This document shows, piece after piece, positions 1-8,124 of a stretch of 17,092 nt of DNA. The position numbers and the translations under genes are program-made. The stretch is from CAYLWN01 sp964387625 (GTDB taxonomy: Bacteria; Patescibacteriota; Microgenomatia; UBA10105). Under the pieces are notes generated by a model. That model ran no database searches, was not told where the DNA came from, and saw only the letters and a list, made by a program, of their open reading frames with translations. Positions within the stretch are counted from its first letter, which is position 1. Each line of letters begins with the position of its first letter. The stretch lies in NCBI GenBank assembly GCA_964387625.1, contig CAYLWN010000018.1, forward strand, positions 1 to 17,092, written 5' to 3'.

Positions 1-2832
1 ATGAAAATGCAATTTTTGTTTCACGGTTTTAATTTTATTTGAGATCAACCGTCCGCGTAAAAATGATAAATCCAGTAAAATTAAAGTGATTAACCAGGAA
101 ATTATCCATACTAGGTAATCATTTATTTTACCAATATATTTAAATGTTACTGCTCCCGCTTTCTTATTGTCTATGGGCACATATATAAAACCCGGATATG
201 TAGGACCGGCTTTATAGGTTTTTACATTTTTACCGTCAATTTTGACTTCCCAATTATTAAATATCTGAGTTTTATATAACACACCTTTCACTTGCTCATT
301 TATAGAAATTCTTGCCTCTTGCGGACTTATAAACTCTGAATTCCCAAGTTTAATCTGATTTTTATTACCCAAAGAAATTAATGAAGATAATAAGTTAAGA
401 TATAAAATGCTTTCATTGACATTATTATAATAATGAACATGATAAGCTAAATTAATTCCACTCCAAATAATTTTTCCTTTTCCAATTTGCTGATAAATTA
501 ATATCGGATGATCTCCTTGGGACAATAAAACATCTGCATTTGGTTTAACTTGATCAGCTGGAAAAGATATTTTCCATTCAAATTTATCAAAAATCGGCGG
601 ATCGAAATTGTTTATATTTACACCTGAAAACAATTCATTTCCATTATCATATTTTAAATCCCACGTCTTACCCAAAGCTTTTCTTTGGGAAGTTTTAAAT
701 GGGAAAATTTCCGGTAAATCATCGCTAACTGCATCCCGAATTTCACTGCCGGAATCAATTAACACTTTACCGCCATTGGTTATATATTTTAATAGATCGT
801 TAAACACCCGAGATTTATTCTGATATTTATAGTTCGATAAAATAATCACATCAAATTTACTAAAATCATTATATGAATAAAAGTCCAATTGATTTTCAGT
901 AAAAACTGTTATCAATTTTTGACTGTTAATATTGTTCATACCCAATATTTTTGTCAAACTTTCATAACCAATCCAATCTCCTATAAATAATGCAACCGGT
1001 GCTTGAGTGGTAGTTAAAATTGAACTGGTTAATTCATCTTTAAAACTGTAAAAAATCAAATTTTGCGAATCATAATAGATTTGTGGTCTTCCGGGAGGAT
1101 TATCATAAATAGAATATCTGCCTTTGGTTTTTATTTCTTCCGTTAGCTCAATATCGTTTTCTAAATAAGATGATAAGGGTAAAACTTTCATTTGTGATGC
1201 ATGACCGCCTGCAAAATATTTAATTCCATACCAATCAATATAATAATGAGCCATATTGCGGGCAGTATTCTCTGAGTATTTAAAATTTTTAATTAGTCCG
1301 TCCCCTTCTATCGCTTGTTCCAATAAAAAGTTATTACCCAAATAATAACTTCCAGTTACAGGATCAAGATATCCCCTTGTTAACGGTTTGTTAAAAAGCG
1401 AATTCCACCATATATTGATTAATTGATCTGAAATAAATATTTGGTTATTTCTATCATCGGGATTGATCCATGAAGGTACTAATTTAATTTTTAAATCATT
1501 CAGTTCTGCCTGATTTTTAACTAAATTTAATATTTGGGGATGCGAGGAAGAAGTAGATCCTCGTATATCCATTTGTAAAAAAAATGAATCTAATTGGTTG
1601 GTATATGTTTGTCCTAATCCAACTATAGCTATAATCGAAATACAAATTGCAAAAATATGCTTTAACAATTTAACTCTTCTATTTATTGCATCCAAACCAT
1701 AACCAACCATAGCTGCCGATGCTAATCCCAAAGTAATCGGAAAATGCCAATACGATCTGTACCATCCTTGAAGCAAAAAGCTGACACCATATGAATTTAA
1801 ATAAATATAAGCAACTGAGTAAACTGCCATTATTACCCATAGCAAAACTTCCCATAGTCTGCGTCGATCTTTGCCGATTAACAGTGCAATTATAAATATA
1901 ATTACACTCACACCAAACAAATAAAATAACCATATTGAGGTGTCGGAAAATAAAAGATTGGGTCGATTATGTTCAAAAGCCAATATTGCGGGGTCAACCT
2001 GTCCTCCTTCTGCTGGTCTGAAATCATATAAGCTGGATCTGCCAAAACCGAAAAGATTTCCGATATTACCTGATTTTAATGATTGAAACAGGCTTTCGAA
2101 AATTCTATAGGTTAATCTAAATGACATTAATAAACTTAAACTGATATAGACAACTGATTCATAAATACGTTTTTTTACTGAAATATAGATTTTACGCCAA
2201 CCAAAAAATATCATGAGCAATACAACCGGTATTACAAATGAGCCTGCATTTACCATATGTCCTAATAAAGAAACACCAGTTGCAAGAATCGTAAGCCAAT
2301 ACCATCGTTTATTCCCAGAATTTAAATAATTTATCATTAACCAAATAACCATTGGAAAAAATAATTGATTGGCAAAATATGGTAATGATCCGCCCCAAAT
2401 CAAAGATCCGTACATGTTTACCGAATAACCTACTAATCCTGAAATTACTGCGGATAATAAATGTTGTCGACTTAGACGATAACAAGCTGCATAAGTAAAT
2501 AATAAAAGAAGTAAAAAACTGCCCATCATTAAATATTTAACTGATTCCAATAAAGGCATAAATCGTACCATAAGACCTGCAAGCTGAAACCAAAAAAATA
2601 CTACATTTTGTATTACCGGAGATCCGGAATACCAAAAATATAAATAACTGGAAGGCATTAATTGAATATTTTTACTAAAGTAATCAGCAAAAGTTACCGT
2701 ATTGAAGAAATCAACACCCATTATCGGTATGTGAGTAATATACCAATTAATTACAGGAGAAAACGAAAATGCAATAATTCCGATAGCTACAAGGTGCAGT
2801 AAATATTTGCCAATATTTTTAATAACCTTCAT
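1..2832 (-). CDS. Large polytopic membrane protein, PTPS-related/YfhO-like with a ThuA/GATase-like extracytoplasmic domain (3' end beyond window)
   Basis: Reading the minus strand from ATG at 2832 gives 944 codons without a stop to base 1, so the gene is incomplete at its C-terminus. The first half (about residues 1-450) is a series of hydrophobic segments, including a GHMVNAG loop, as in large integral membrane proteins annotated as 6-pyruvoyl-tetrahydropterin-synthase-related or YfhO-like, which are thought to be GT-C type glycosyltransferases. From about 450 it turns soluble. Residues ~605-800 look like a class I glutamine-amidotransferase/ThuA-like fold: FDVIILSNYKY, then YITNGGKVLIDSG, then GKGKIIWSGIN. 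No nucleophilic cysteine is visible, so this part is probably structural or binding. Around 860-890 a YfhO-like beta segment follows (NWEVKIDGKNV), then a last membrane helix (YLVWIISWLITLILLDLSFL, ~906-925) and a basic tail, so few residues should be missing. It has its own promoter and is separate from the upstream operon. The membrane topology is clear; the enzymatic role is inferred. Confidence 0.82.
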   Translation of the reverse strand, partial: MKVIKNIGKYLLHLVAIGIIAFSFSPVINWYITHIPIMGVDFFNTVTFADYFSKNIQLMPSSYLYFWYSGSPVIQNVVFFWFQLAGLMVRFMPLLESVKYLMMGSFLLLLLFTYAACYRLSRQHLLSAVISGLVGYSVNMYGSLIWGGSLPYFANQLFFPMVIWLMINYLNSGNKRWYWLTILATGVSLLGHMVNAGSFVIPVVLLMIFFGWRKIYISVKKRIYESVVYISLSLLMSFRLTYRIFESLFQSLKSGNIGNLFGFGRSSLYDFRPAEGGQVDPAILAFEHNRPNLLFSDTSIWLFYLFGVSVIIFIIALLIGKDRRRLWEVLLWVIMAVYSVAYIYLNSYGVSFLLQGWYRSYWHFPITLGLASAAMVGYGLDAINRRVKLLKHIFAICISIIAIVGLGQTYTNQLDSFFLQMDIRGSTSSSHPQILNLVKNQAELNDLKIKLVPSWINPDDRNNQIFISDQLINIWWNSLFNKPLTRGYLDPVTGSYYLGNNFLLEQAIEGDGLIKNFKYSENTARNMAHYYIDWYGIKYFAGGHASQMKVLPLSSYLENDIELTEEIKTKGRYSIYDNPPGRPQIYYDSQNLIFYSFKDELTSSILTTTQAPVALFIGDWIGYESLTKILGMNNINSQKLITVFTENQLDFYSYNDFSKFDVIILSNYKYQNKSRVFNDLLKYITNGGKVLIDSGSEIRDAVSDDLPEIFPFKTSQRKALGKTWDLKYDNGNELFSGVNINNFDPPIFDKFEWKISFPADQVKPNADVLLSQGDHPILIYQQIGKGKIIWSGINLAYHVHYYNNVNESILYLNLLSSLISLGNKNQIKLGNSEFISPQEARISINEQVKGVLYKTQIFNNWEVKIDGKNVKTYKAGPTYPGFIYVPIDNKKAGAVTFKYIGKINDYLVWIISWLITLILLDLSFLRGRLISNKIKTVKQKLHFH

Positions 2833-2843
2833 ACGGCTTATAT

Positions 2844-2871
2844 ATCATACTACCATGAAAATGGTTATCAA
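2844..2871 (-). promoter_or_regulatory. Near-leaderless sigma70-type promoter of the large membrane protein gene
   Basis: On the minus strand TTGATA (2871-2866) and TATGAT (2849-2844) are separated by 16 bases, each one mismatch from consensus. Only 11 bases separate the -10 box from the ATG at 2832, so transcription would start about 5 bases before the start codon. The spacer carries a perfect dyad, ACCAT-TTTC-ATGGT (2865-2852), a possible operator. Inferred by eye only. Confidence 0.5.
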
Positions 2872-2889
2872 ATAAAGGATAAAAACAAA

Positions 2890-3057
2890 TTATTTTACGG
2901 ATAAATTTATATATAAACCTATCTCGCTGAGTATTTTCTTTCTATCAAATACAAAAATTAATAATAAATTAACAAATAAACCCGCAACAACTGACAATAT
3001 CAGGTTGAATATTGAATTAATGTTTGTATTAATTACTAAACCTATTAAAGGTAAAAC
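2890..3057 (-). pseudogene. Remnant: C-terminal tail of a Wzx-type flippase
   Basis: The minus-strand frame from just after a TAA (3060-3058) to the TAA at 2892-2890 encodes 55 residues with no plausible start. They form one hydrophobic helix followed by FDRKK and a short amphipathic tail. By hand this aligns without gaps to the C-terminus of the intact flippase at 6637-8124 (helix, then FEQKK, then tail), with about 15 identities in 51 positions and matching hydrophobicity. I read it as the surviving end of a second, deleted or decayed flippase gene. Membrane-segment composition inflates such matches, so a chance resemblance is possible. Confidence 0.5.
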
Positions 3058-3088
3058 TTAATAATGTTTATTAATACGTAATGAAAAA

Positions 3089-3205
3089 TTAAGTTAGTTT
3101 ACATCCTTTTGTAAATCTTTGATAAGTATTTAAAGACAGATGATCATGTTCGGGAGATAAAAAATATTCACGCGAATAATGATATTGAGAAATTTTTTTT
3201 AACAT
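3089..3205 (-). pseudogene. 38-codon ORF, possibly the N-terminal remnant of a methyltransferase
   Basis: ATG at 3205 to TAA at 3091-3089 on the minus strand gives 38 residues containing YHYSREYFLSPEHDHL. A Y-S-x-E-Y-F pattern near the N-terminus is common in class I SAM-dependent methyltransferases of polysaccharide loci, upstream of the nucleotide-binding motif, but that motif is absent here. The ORF lies 32 bases downstream of an intact methyltransferase gene and just upstream of the flippase remnant, on the same strand. The simplest reading is the start of a gene whose body was deleted. It could also be a chance ORF or a genuine small protein. Confidence 0.3.
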
Positions 3206-3237
3206 AATTATTTTAAAAACCCTAAATTTCAATTTCG

Positions 3238-3927
3238 CTATTGTTTTTCCAGCATCATAATGCAACCTAAAGAAAGCGATGGAAATAAATCTCCTCCAAA
3301 ATATCTGATGTATCTTGGTATGGGAATATAGAATTTAAAGTTAACTTTATGAAATGACAAAAAATTGCATCCTCTAATTTTTTTTACCTTAAGATTTGTA
3401 GTTTTTAACATTAATTTTATGTCTTCAATATTAAAAAATCTTATATGGTTAACATTATGGGGATAATTCAGCGTCGGGTTTCTTCCCCATAGGCATAAAC
3501 TCAACCTGAATTGAATTGATGATGTGTTTGGAAATGTAACCACTAATTTACCCTTTTTTTTAAGAACCCTATTAATTTCTTTTAAAACTAAATTTGTTTC
3601 ATAAATATGTTCCAGAACTTCACTAGCTAAAATAAAATCAAAAAAATTATTTTTAAAAGGTAATTTAGTGGCATTACCGTATATTGGTTTAATATACTTT
3701 TTGGCTGTGGATAAATTTTTTTTTGAAATATCTAAACCTATGACATCAGTTTTAGGAAAAAGCTGCCAGACTTTAGCTTGACCACAACCAATATCTAAAA
3801 TCTTGCTTTTATTGTTTATGTTGGATTTAATTTCTTGAATTATTTTTTCAAAACGGTCATCATGTCCTCTAATTAAATCCTCTAGTGATCTATTTTCTGT
3901 ACCTGTAATTTGATTATTTTTAAACAT
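3238..3927 (-). CDS. Class I SAM-dependent methyltransferase (Methyltransf_11-like)
   Basis: This 229-residue cytoplasmic methyltransferase probably methylates a sugar or sugar-lipid intermediate of the surface glycan. The Rossmann core is complete: motif I ILDIGCGQ (43-50), the acidic ribose-binding residue in GLDIS (D66), motif II region FDFILASEVLEH (96-107), and VTFPN (130-134) after strand 5. The C-terminal part has HIRFFNIEDIKLML, the segment after the core that is shared with its upstream neighbour (HIRFFNFETLKNLL), so the two are paralogues. The length is normal for the family. It is the last intact gene of the minus-strand operon, 26 bases after the preceding methyltransferase. A run of nine A on the coding strand (3724-3716) directly follows the D66 region. 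The substrate cannot be told from sequence. The ATG at 3927 has no Shine-Dalgarno motif. Confidence 0.88.
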   Translation of the reverse strand: MFKNNQITGTENRSLEDLIRGHDDRFEKIIQEIKSNINNKSKILDIGCGQAKVWQLFPKTDVIGLDISKKNLSTAKKYIKPIYGNATKLPFKNNFFDFILASEVLEHIYETNLVLKEINRVLKKKGKLVVTFPNTSSIQFRLSLCLWGRNPTLNYPHNVNHIRFFNIEDIKLMLKTTNLKVKKIRGCNFLSFHKVNFKFYIPIPRYIRYFGGDLFPSLSLGCIMMLEKQ

Positions 3928-3953
3928 AAATTTATTTTATCAATATCTTATAT

Positions 3954-4625
3954 TTAGTTTATATTTATGGCTTCCAAAATAATAATCGAGCTGAATAATT
4001 TTGGATAAATTTTTGAAAATATTCCATATATACCTGGCTCTATTGTACCTCTTATTTTTATTATTTTAAAACTATTCTTATTTAATAAATTTTTTAACGT
4101 TTCAAAATTAAAAAATCTGATATGTTTCCATTCCCAGGGATCGGAAATAATTTCTTCAGTGCAAGGCATACTTCCTTTTTTAAGAAAAGACCACCGATAG
4201 AAAATAAAACCTAAATTGGGTGTAGATATAATTATTCTCCCTGTTTTTTTTAAAACACGGCTAATTTCTTTCAACACCTTTTCCGGATAAATAATATGTT
4301 CTATATTGTCTCCCCAAAAAACTATATCAAAATAACGAGATTTAAAAGGTAATTTAGTTTCAATATTCAAAATAACCGTATTTTTAATACCTTTTTTCTT
4401 AGTCTGACGGATAGCTTCTTTAGATATATCAACCGCAGTCACCTGATAACCGCGTTTTAGTAAAAATTGGCTGACAGTTCCATTCCCGCAAGCTAAATCT
4501 AATATTTTTATTTGTTTATTAACCGGCGGAAAAAACTCATATAATACTAAATTCCTGGAGTATTCTCCAAATTTTTGTGATTTTCTTGATATCCATTCTT
4601 TTTCGTAAAATTTATTTATATTCAT
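3954..4625 (-). CDS. Class I SAM-dependent methyltransferase
   Basis: This 223-residue methyltransferase has ILDLACGNGT as motif I (41-50), AVDIS with D66, FDIVFWGDNIEH (99-110) and STPN (134-137), followed by the KHIRFFNFETL segment seen in its downstream paralogue. Motif I has Ala where Gly is more usual (DLACG), which is tolerated in the family. Its ATG at 4625 lies 14 bases inside the upstream glycosyltransferase gene, so the two are probably translationally coupled. With two further methyltransferases in the same operon and one across the divergent promoter, it likely adds a methyl group at a particular sugar of the glycan or caps the chain. The family is certain; the substrate is unknown. 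Confidence 0.88.
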   Translation of the reverse strand: MNINKFYEKEWISRKSQKFGEYSRNLVLYEFFPPVNKQIKILDLACGNGTVSQFLLKRGYQVTAVDISKEAIRQTKKKGIKNTVILNIETKLPFKSRYFDIVFWGDNIEHIIYPEKVLKEISRVLKKTGRIIISTPNLGFIFYRWSFLKKGSMPCTEEIISDPWEWKHIRFFNFETLKNLLNKNSFKIIKIRGTIEPGIYGIFSKIYPKLFSSIIILEAININ

Positions 4626-5748
4626 TTAAGAGTTGATCAATAGTTTTTCTATATTTTTCTGCAACTATAGTCCAATTAAATTTCATTGCCTGCGTACGCG
4701 GTTTTGATTTAAAATTTTTTTGACTCGCTTTAAATAATGTTTTTGTATATATTTTCAAGTCCCCTACATTACATAAAATGCCGGCTTTACCTATTATAAA
4801 CCGTCTCTGACGGTCATTGGGTGCTACTATTGGAAGCCCGATTGCCATTGCTTCAAGATAAACATTTCCAAAAGGTTCTTTATATGACGGTAGAGTAAAT
4901 ACTCTAGCGCATTTGTAATATTTAGGAGTTTGATTATGAGGGACATCGGTTAATAAAAATCTTTTATTTCCTAATAAATCCTTACCCATGTTTTTTAATT
5001 TTTGTAATAATGGTCCCACTCCTAAAACCACCAGACTGCCCTGTTTTAATCCGGATACGGCTAATATAGCCAGTTCAATTCTTTTTGCAGGAATCAATGC
5101 TCCGACGCATAAATAAATCGGCTGTTGAAGCTTTATATGAATTGCTTTTATCTGTGGTGAATATTTTAGAGTGTTTATTCCGTTTGGAATTAGTTTAAAT
5201 TTAACATGAGGATAATTTTTTCTGTACCAATCGTAGACAACCGGAGTTCCACAAACATAAACATCAGGCTTCTGTCTGACAACCGGAGGTTCAATACCGC
5301 CGGTTGTTCTCATCATAAAAGGAATGTGTTTTAATTTCCTGATAATCCGCGCACAGATTGCACCCCAAATACCATTTTGAGGAAATATTAAATCATAATG
5401 ATTGAAAAAAATATCAATAGAAGCAAATATTGAAAATGTTAGATTTTCCAACCTTTCCGGATTTAAAAAAAATATATCTAATTTATACTTTAACCAGGGA
5501 TTGAATTCATAGATAAAATTTAGTATCCGGTTATTTTTTGAAATAGAAATAACTCTTTTTATTTTGATGTTTTTAGAAAGATCTAATAAGGATGAAATGG
5601 TTTTATCAGTTGGTCTTCTTTTGCGCGCATAAATTACAATATCGTATTTTGATTGTAAATTCTTAACCAAATTGTAAACGGTTACTTCAGCACCCCGGTC
5701 AATTATTCCAAAATTAATCGCAAAAAAGGCTAAAATCGGTTTTTTCAT
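4612..5748 (-). CDS. GT4-family glycosyltransferase (GT-B fold)
   Basis: This 378-residue retaining glycosyltransferase should transfer a sugar from a nucleotide donor to the growing lipid-linked oligosaccharide at the inner face of the membrane. The N-terminal domain opens with a beta strand and a DRGAEVTVYNL segment (17-27), which matches the usual GGAE acceptor-side loop but with Asp-Arg in place of a Gly. The C-terminal donor domain shows LIPNGIN (186-192), VGALIPAKRIELAI (215-228), and the signature EPFGNVYLE with the E-x7-E pair E291 and E299, followed by AMAIGLPIVAPN. The length is typical. It sits 41 bases after the preceding methyltransferase and overlaps the next by 14 bases. Donor and acceptor are not predictable. 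Confidence 0.9.
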   Translation of the reverse strand: MKKPILAFFAINFGIIDRGAEVTVYNLVKNLQSKYDIVIYARKRRPTDKTISSLLDLSKNIKIKRVISISKNNRILNFIYEFNPWLKYKLDIFFLNPERLENLTFSIFASIDIFFNHYDLIFPQNGIWGAICARIIRKLKHIPFMMRTTGGIEPPVVRQKPDVYVCGTPVVYDWYRKNYPHVKFKLIPNGINTLKYSPQIKAIHIKLQQPIYLCVGALIPAKRIELAILAVSGLKQGSLVVLGVGPLLQKLKNMGKDLLGNKRFLLTDVPHNQTPKYYKCARVFTLPSYKEPFGNVYLEAMAIGLPIVAPNDRQRRFIIGKAGILCNVGDLKIYTKTLFKASQKNFKSKPRTQAMKFNWTIVAEKYRKTIDQLLNEYK

Positions 5749-5789
5749 TTTTTAAAATAATTCTGGACAGGTAATTTAAAAAAATTATT

Positions 5790-6650
5790 TCATATCATTT
5801 TTCTTCCAACGATATATAAAGTTTCTCCATAATATTTATAAGGAGACATTCCCATATTGCCCAAAAAAGTAATAAAATTGCGAAATAATTTAAGAACCGT
5901 TAAATAAAAAGTGTAGTTGTTTTTATCCTTCCAAATGGTAGATGTGATCATTTTCTCTGATGAATCAACAATTTGTATATTTTGATTTTTAAGAAAATAT
6001 ATTAAAGTTTGTATATAAGGAGCTGTTATAGCATCCCAATCGCTTTGCCACTTTTTTTTACGAATGTAATTAGGATAGATTTTGTCCCAATTTAATTTTT
6101 TGGGATTAAAAATACAATACATATGGGACTTGATAAATCTTTTTATAGCTAATGTAACTGGAGATTTGACATGACTGATTATACATTGCCGATAATCTAT
6201 TGGTGAGCCTAAATTCGGCGATAGAAAAATCAATAATCCTCTAGGCTTACAAACACGAATCATTTCCCTGATAACTTTTTCAGGATTATCTAAATGTTCC
6301 AAAACATATGCAGAATATACCAGATCAAAATGATTATCAGGAAATTCGATTTTTTCTAGATCCATTTTCGTAAATTTTATATTTATTGATTTCCTTCCGG
6401 ACTTGGATAATTTTATCGCTAAAGGAGAAATATCAATACCGTGAAATTCCCCTGATTTGTTGGCAATAAATTTGACTACTGATCCGTCACCACACCCGCA
6501 ATCCAAAACATAATTACTTTTCTGAGCCAATGTTTTAATTTTTAAAACATATTGGTCACTTTGAAATTCAAGTTTATTTTTTTGGGTTTTTTTGTAATAA
6601 TTTCTGTTGTTCCAAATAGTTGATTTAAAGAATTGTTTAAATTTTTTCAT
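5790..6650 (-). CDS. Class I SAM-dependent methyltransferase with extended C-terminus
   Basis: This 286-residue protein has a complete methyltransferase core: VLDCGCGDGS (48-57), HGIDIS with D73, FDLVYSAYVLEHL (108-120) and SPN (144-146). Residues ~150-286 extend beyond the minimal core and contain a basic, aromatic-rich stretch (YPNYIRKKKWQSDW) and a hydrophobic patch (~246-265). These may bind a membrane-linked substrate; that is inference. The ATG at 6650 lies 14 bases inside the flippase gene, so translation is probably coupled. It does not carry the HIRFFN segment of the two downstream methyltransferases, so it is a different subfamily. A polysaccharide or lipid-linked sugar is the likely target from context. 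Confidence 0.87.
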   Translation of the reverse strand: MKKFKQFFKSTIWNNRNYYKKTQKNKLEFQSDQYVLKIKTLAQKSNYVLDCGCGDGSVVKFIANKSGEFHGIDISPLAIKLSKSGRKSINIKFTKMDLEKIEFPDNHFDLVYSAYVLEHLDNPEKVIREMIRVCKPRGLLIFLSPNLGSPIDYRQCIISHVKSPVTLAIKRFIKSHMYCIFNPKKLNWDKIYPNYIRKKKWQSDWDAITAPYIQTLIYFLKNQNIQIVDSSEKMITSTIWKDKNNYTFYLTVLKLFRNFITFLGNMGMSPYKYYGETLYIVGRKMI

Positions 6651-8124
6651 GAGTTGGTTTTGACATTAAAGTCAATTTTATAAGTTCACTAACTTCTTCA
6701 TGTAACTTTTTCTGTTCAAATATTAAAACTAATATTATATAAAAACATAGTCCGCATCCTCCTATTAATATTAATATTAAAAATGATTTAATCATAATTA
6801 TTTTTCCGAGCAGGAAAACAAAAATAAAAGTTAGAATAGATAACGATAAATATGGAATAACTTGTATTGCAATATTAAAATTGATTTCTTTTTTTAATTG
6901 AATCAAAGGTATAAAGAAAGTAGCTGATACTATTAAATTTGCCAAGACAGCTCCGTTATAGTTCCAAAATATAACTAATGGAATTGTTAATATCCATTGC
7001 ATAACCGCCCAGAATATATAAATATTTCTGACAGTTTTTGCCTTACCCAAGGATAACAAAAATTGAATAAATAAATTTGAAAGCACCAAAAATATTCCGG
7101 CACCCAACGATAAATAAAGAGCGGGTAACATCGGCATCCATTTTGGAGTATAAATAATTGTAATAAAATTTGGCGATAGTGCAAAAGCAATTGCTAAGAG
7201 TGGAAAACTGGTTAAACAGGAAAATTTAATCATTTTTTCAATCAATGTTTTCAACAATTCCCGATTGTTAGAAGTTCTGGAGCTTATTGTAAAAGATAAT
7301 CTCTGAAAAACCTCTGTAATTGCAATCACTCCCTGTCTTAAACCTCCTGCTATCATTATATAAGCAACAGCTGCGGGACCGGACACAAATCCTACAAAAA
7401 CCGGGACTACTGCAGCATTTATGGCTGATACTAGTGAACTTAATTGATAATTAAAACCGAAATTCAAATATGGTTTAAGATTTTTATAATTCCAGTCAAA
7501 TCCTATTGACCACGGCTGGATATAAAATAAAACGCACATACCAATAAAAGCTCCGGCAATATTGCCTAAAACAAAACTACCGATTCCCAGATTTAAGAAT
7601 GAAAAAACTATGATTAATGCCTGACTTAAAAAAAGACATATTAAATCTCCTATTGCCAGTTGTTTATATGCTAATTTTTTTTCAAGTATTCCTTGAGTAA
7701 TGCTATTTACATTAATAAATAAAATATAAATAGCAAAAATTCTTAACCAATAAATATCGGTCAATTCAAGCTTATTCCGGTAAAAGTTTCCGATAAATGG
7801 AGCAATAAAATAAATAATTAATATAAAAATTATTGCAGCCAGTACCAGAATAGAAAAAATTGTTTTCAGTTCATTTTTTGTAGTTTTTTCATTTTTTTGT
7901 ATAAAAGCTTGTGTCAAACCAAAGTTGGTAAAAATACCCATATTTAATATAATGAAGGAAATTATTCCAAATGTGCCAATAATGTTGGGTTGAAATATGC
8001 GGGCAATGATAATATTGGAAATTGATAATATTAGCTGATAAATGAAACGCCGGCTGATTAAAAAAACTGCCCCTGAAGCAGTTTTCTGTTTTAATTGCTC
8101 TTTTGTATAAACAATATTTTTCAT
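6637..8124 (-). CDS. Oligosaccharide flippase, Wzx/MOP superfamily (Polysacc_synt_3-like)
   Basis: This 495-residue integral membrane protein has about 13-14 hydrophobic segments, the length and layout of lipopolysaccharide/O-unit flippases. The N-terminal region has the family pattern of a first helix after a polar start, then NIIGTFGIISFIILNMGIFTNFGL and QAFIQKNEKTTKNELKTIF, as in MOP-superfamily exporters of the WzxC type. It would move lipid-linked glycan units from the inner to the outer face of the membrane. The ATG at 8124 directly follows the stop codon of the upstream GT2 gene with no spacer, and its 3' end overlaps the next methyltransferase, so it is embedded in the operon. A fragment resembling its C-terminus lies at 2890-3057. 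There is no sign of truncation. Confidence 0.9.
   Translation of the reverse strand: MKNIVYTKEQLKQKTASGAVFLISRRFIYQLILSISNIIIARIFQPNIIGTFGIISFIILNMGIFTNFGLTQAFIQKNEKTTKNELKTIFSILVLAAIIFILIIYFIAPFIGNFYRNKLELTDIYWLRIFAIYILFINVNSITQGILEKKLAYKQLAIGDLICLFLSQALIIVFSFLNLGIGSFVLGNIAGAFIGMCVLFYIQPWSIGFDWNYKNLKPYLNFGFNYQLSSLVSAINAAVVPVFVGFVSGPAAVAYIMIAGGLRQGVIAITEVFQRLSFTISSRTSNNRELLKTLIEKMIKFSCLTSFPLLAIAFALSPNFITIIYTPKWMPMLPALYLSLGAGIFLVLSNLFIQFLLSLGKAKTVRNIYIFWAVMQWILTIPLVIFWNYNGAVLANLIVSATFFIPLIQLKKEINFNIAIQVIPYLSLSILTFIFVFLLGKIIMIKSFLILILIGGCGLCFYIILVLIFEQKKLHEEVSELIKLTLMSKPTHEKI

Noticed and set aside
608..823. 71-codon plus-strand ORF
   Set aside because: It lies antisense within the large membrane protein gene, has no family features, and is a shadow of its codon use.
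1679..1933. 84-codon minus-strand ORF
   Set aside because: It is an alternative frame of the same strand inside the 1-2832 gene, whose main frame is continuous and family-like.
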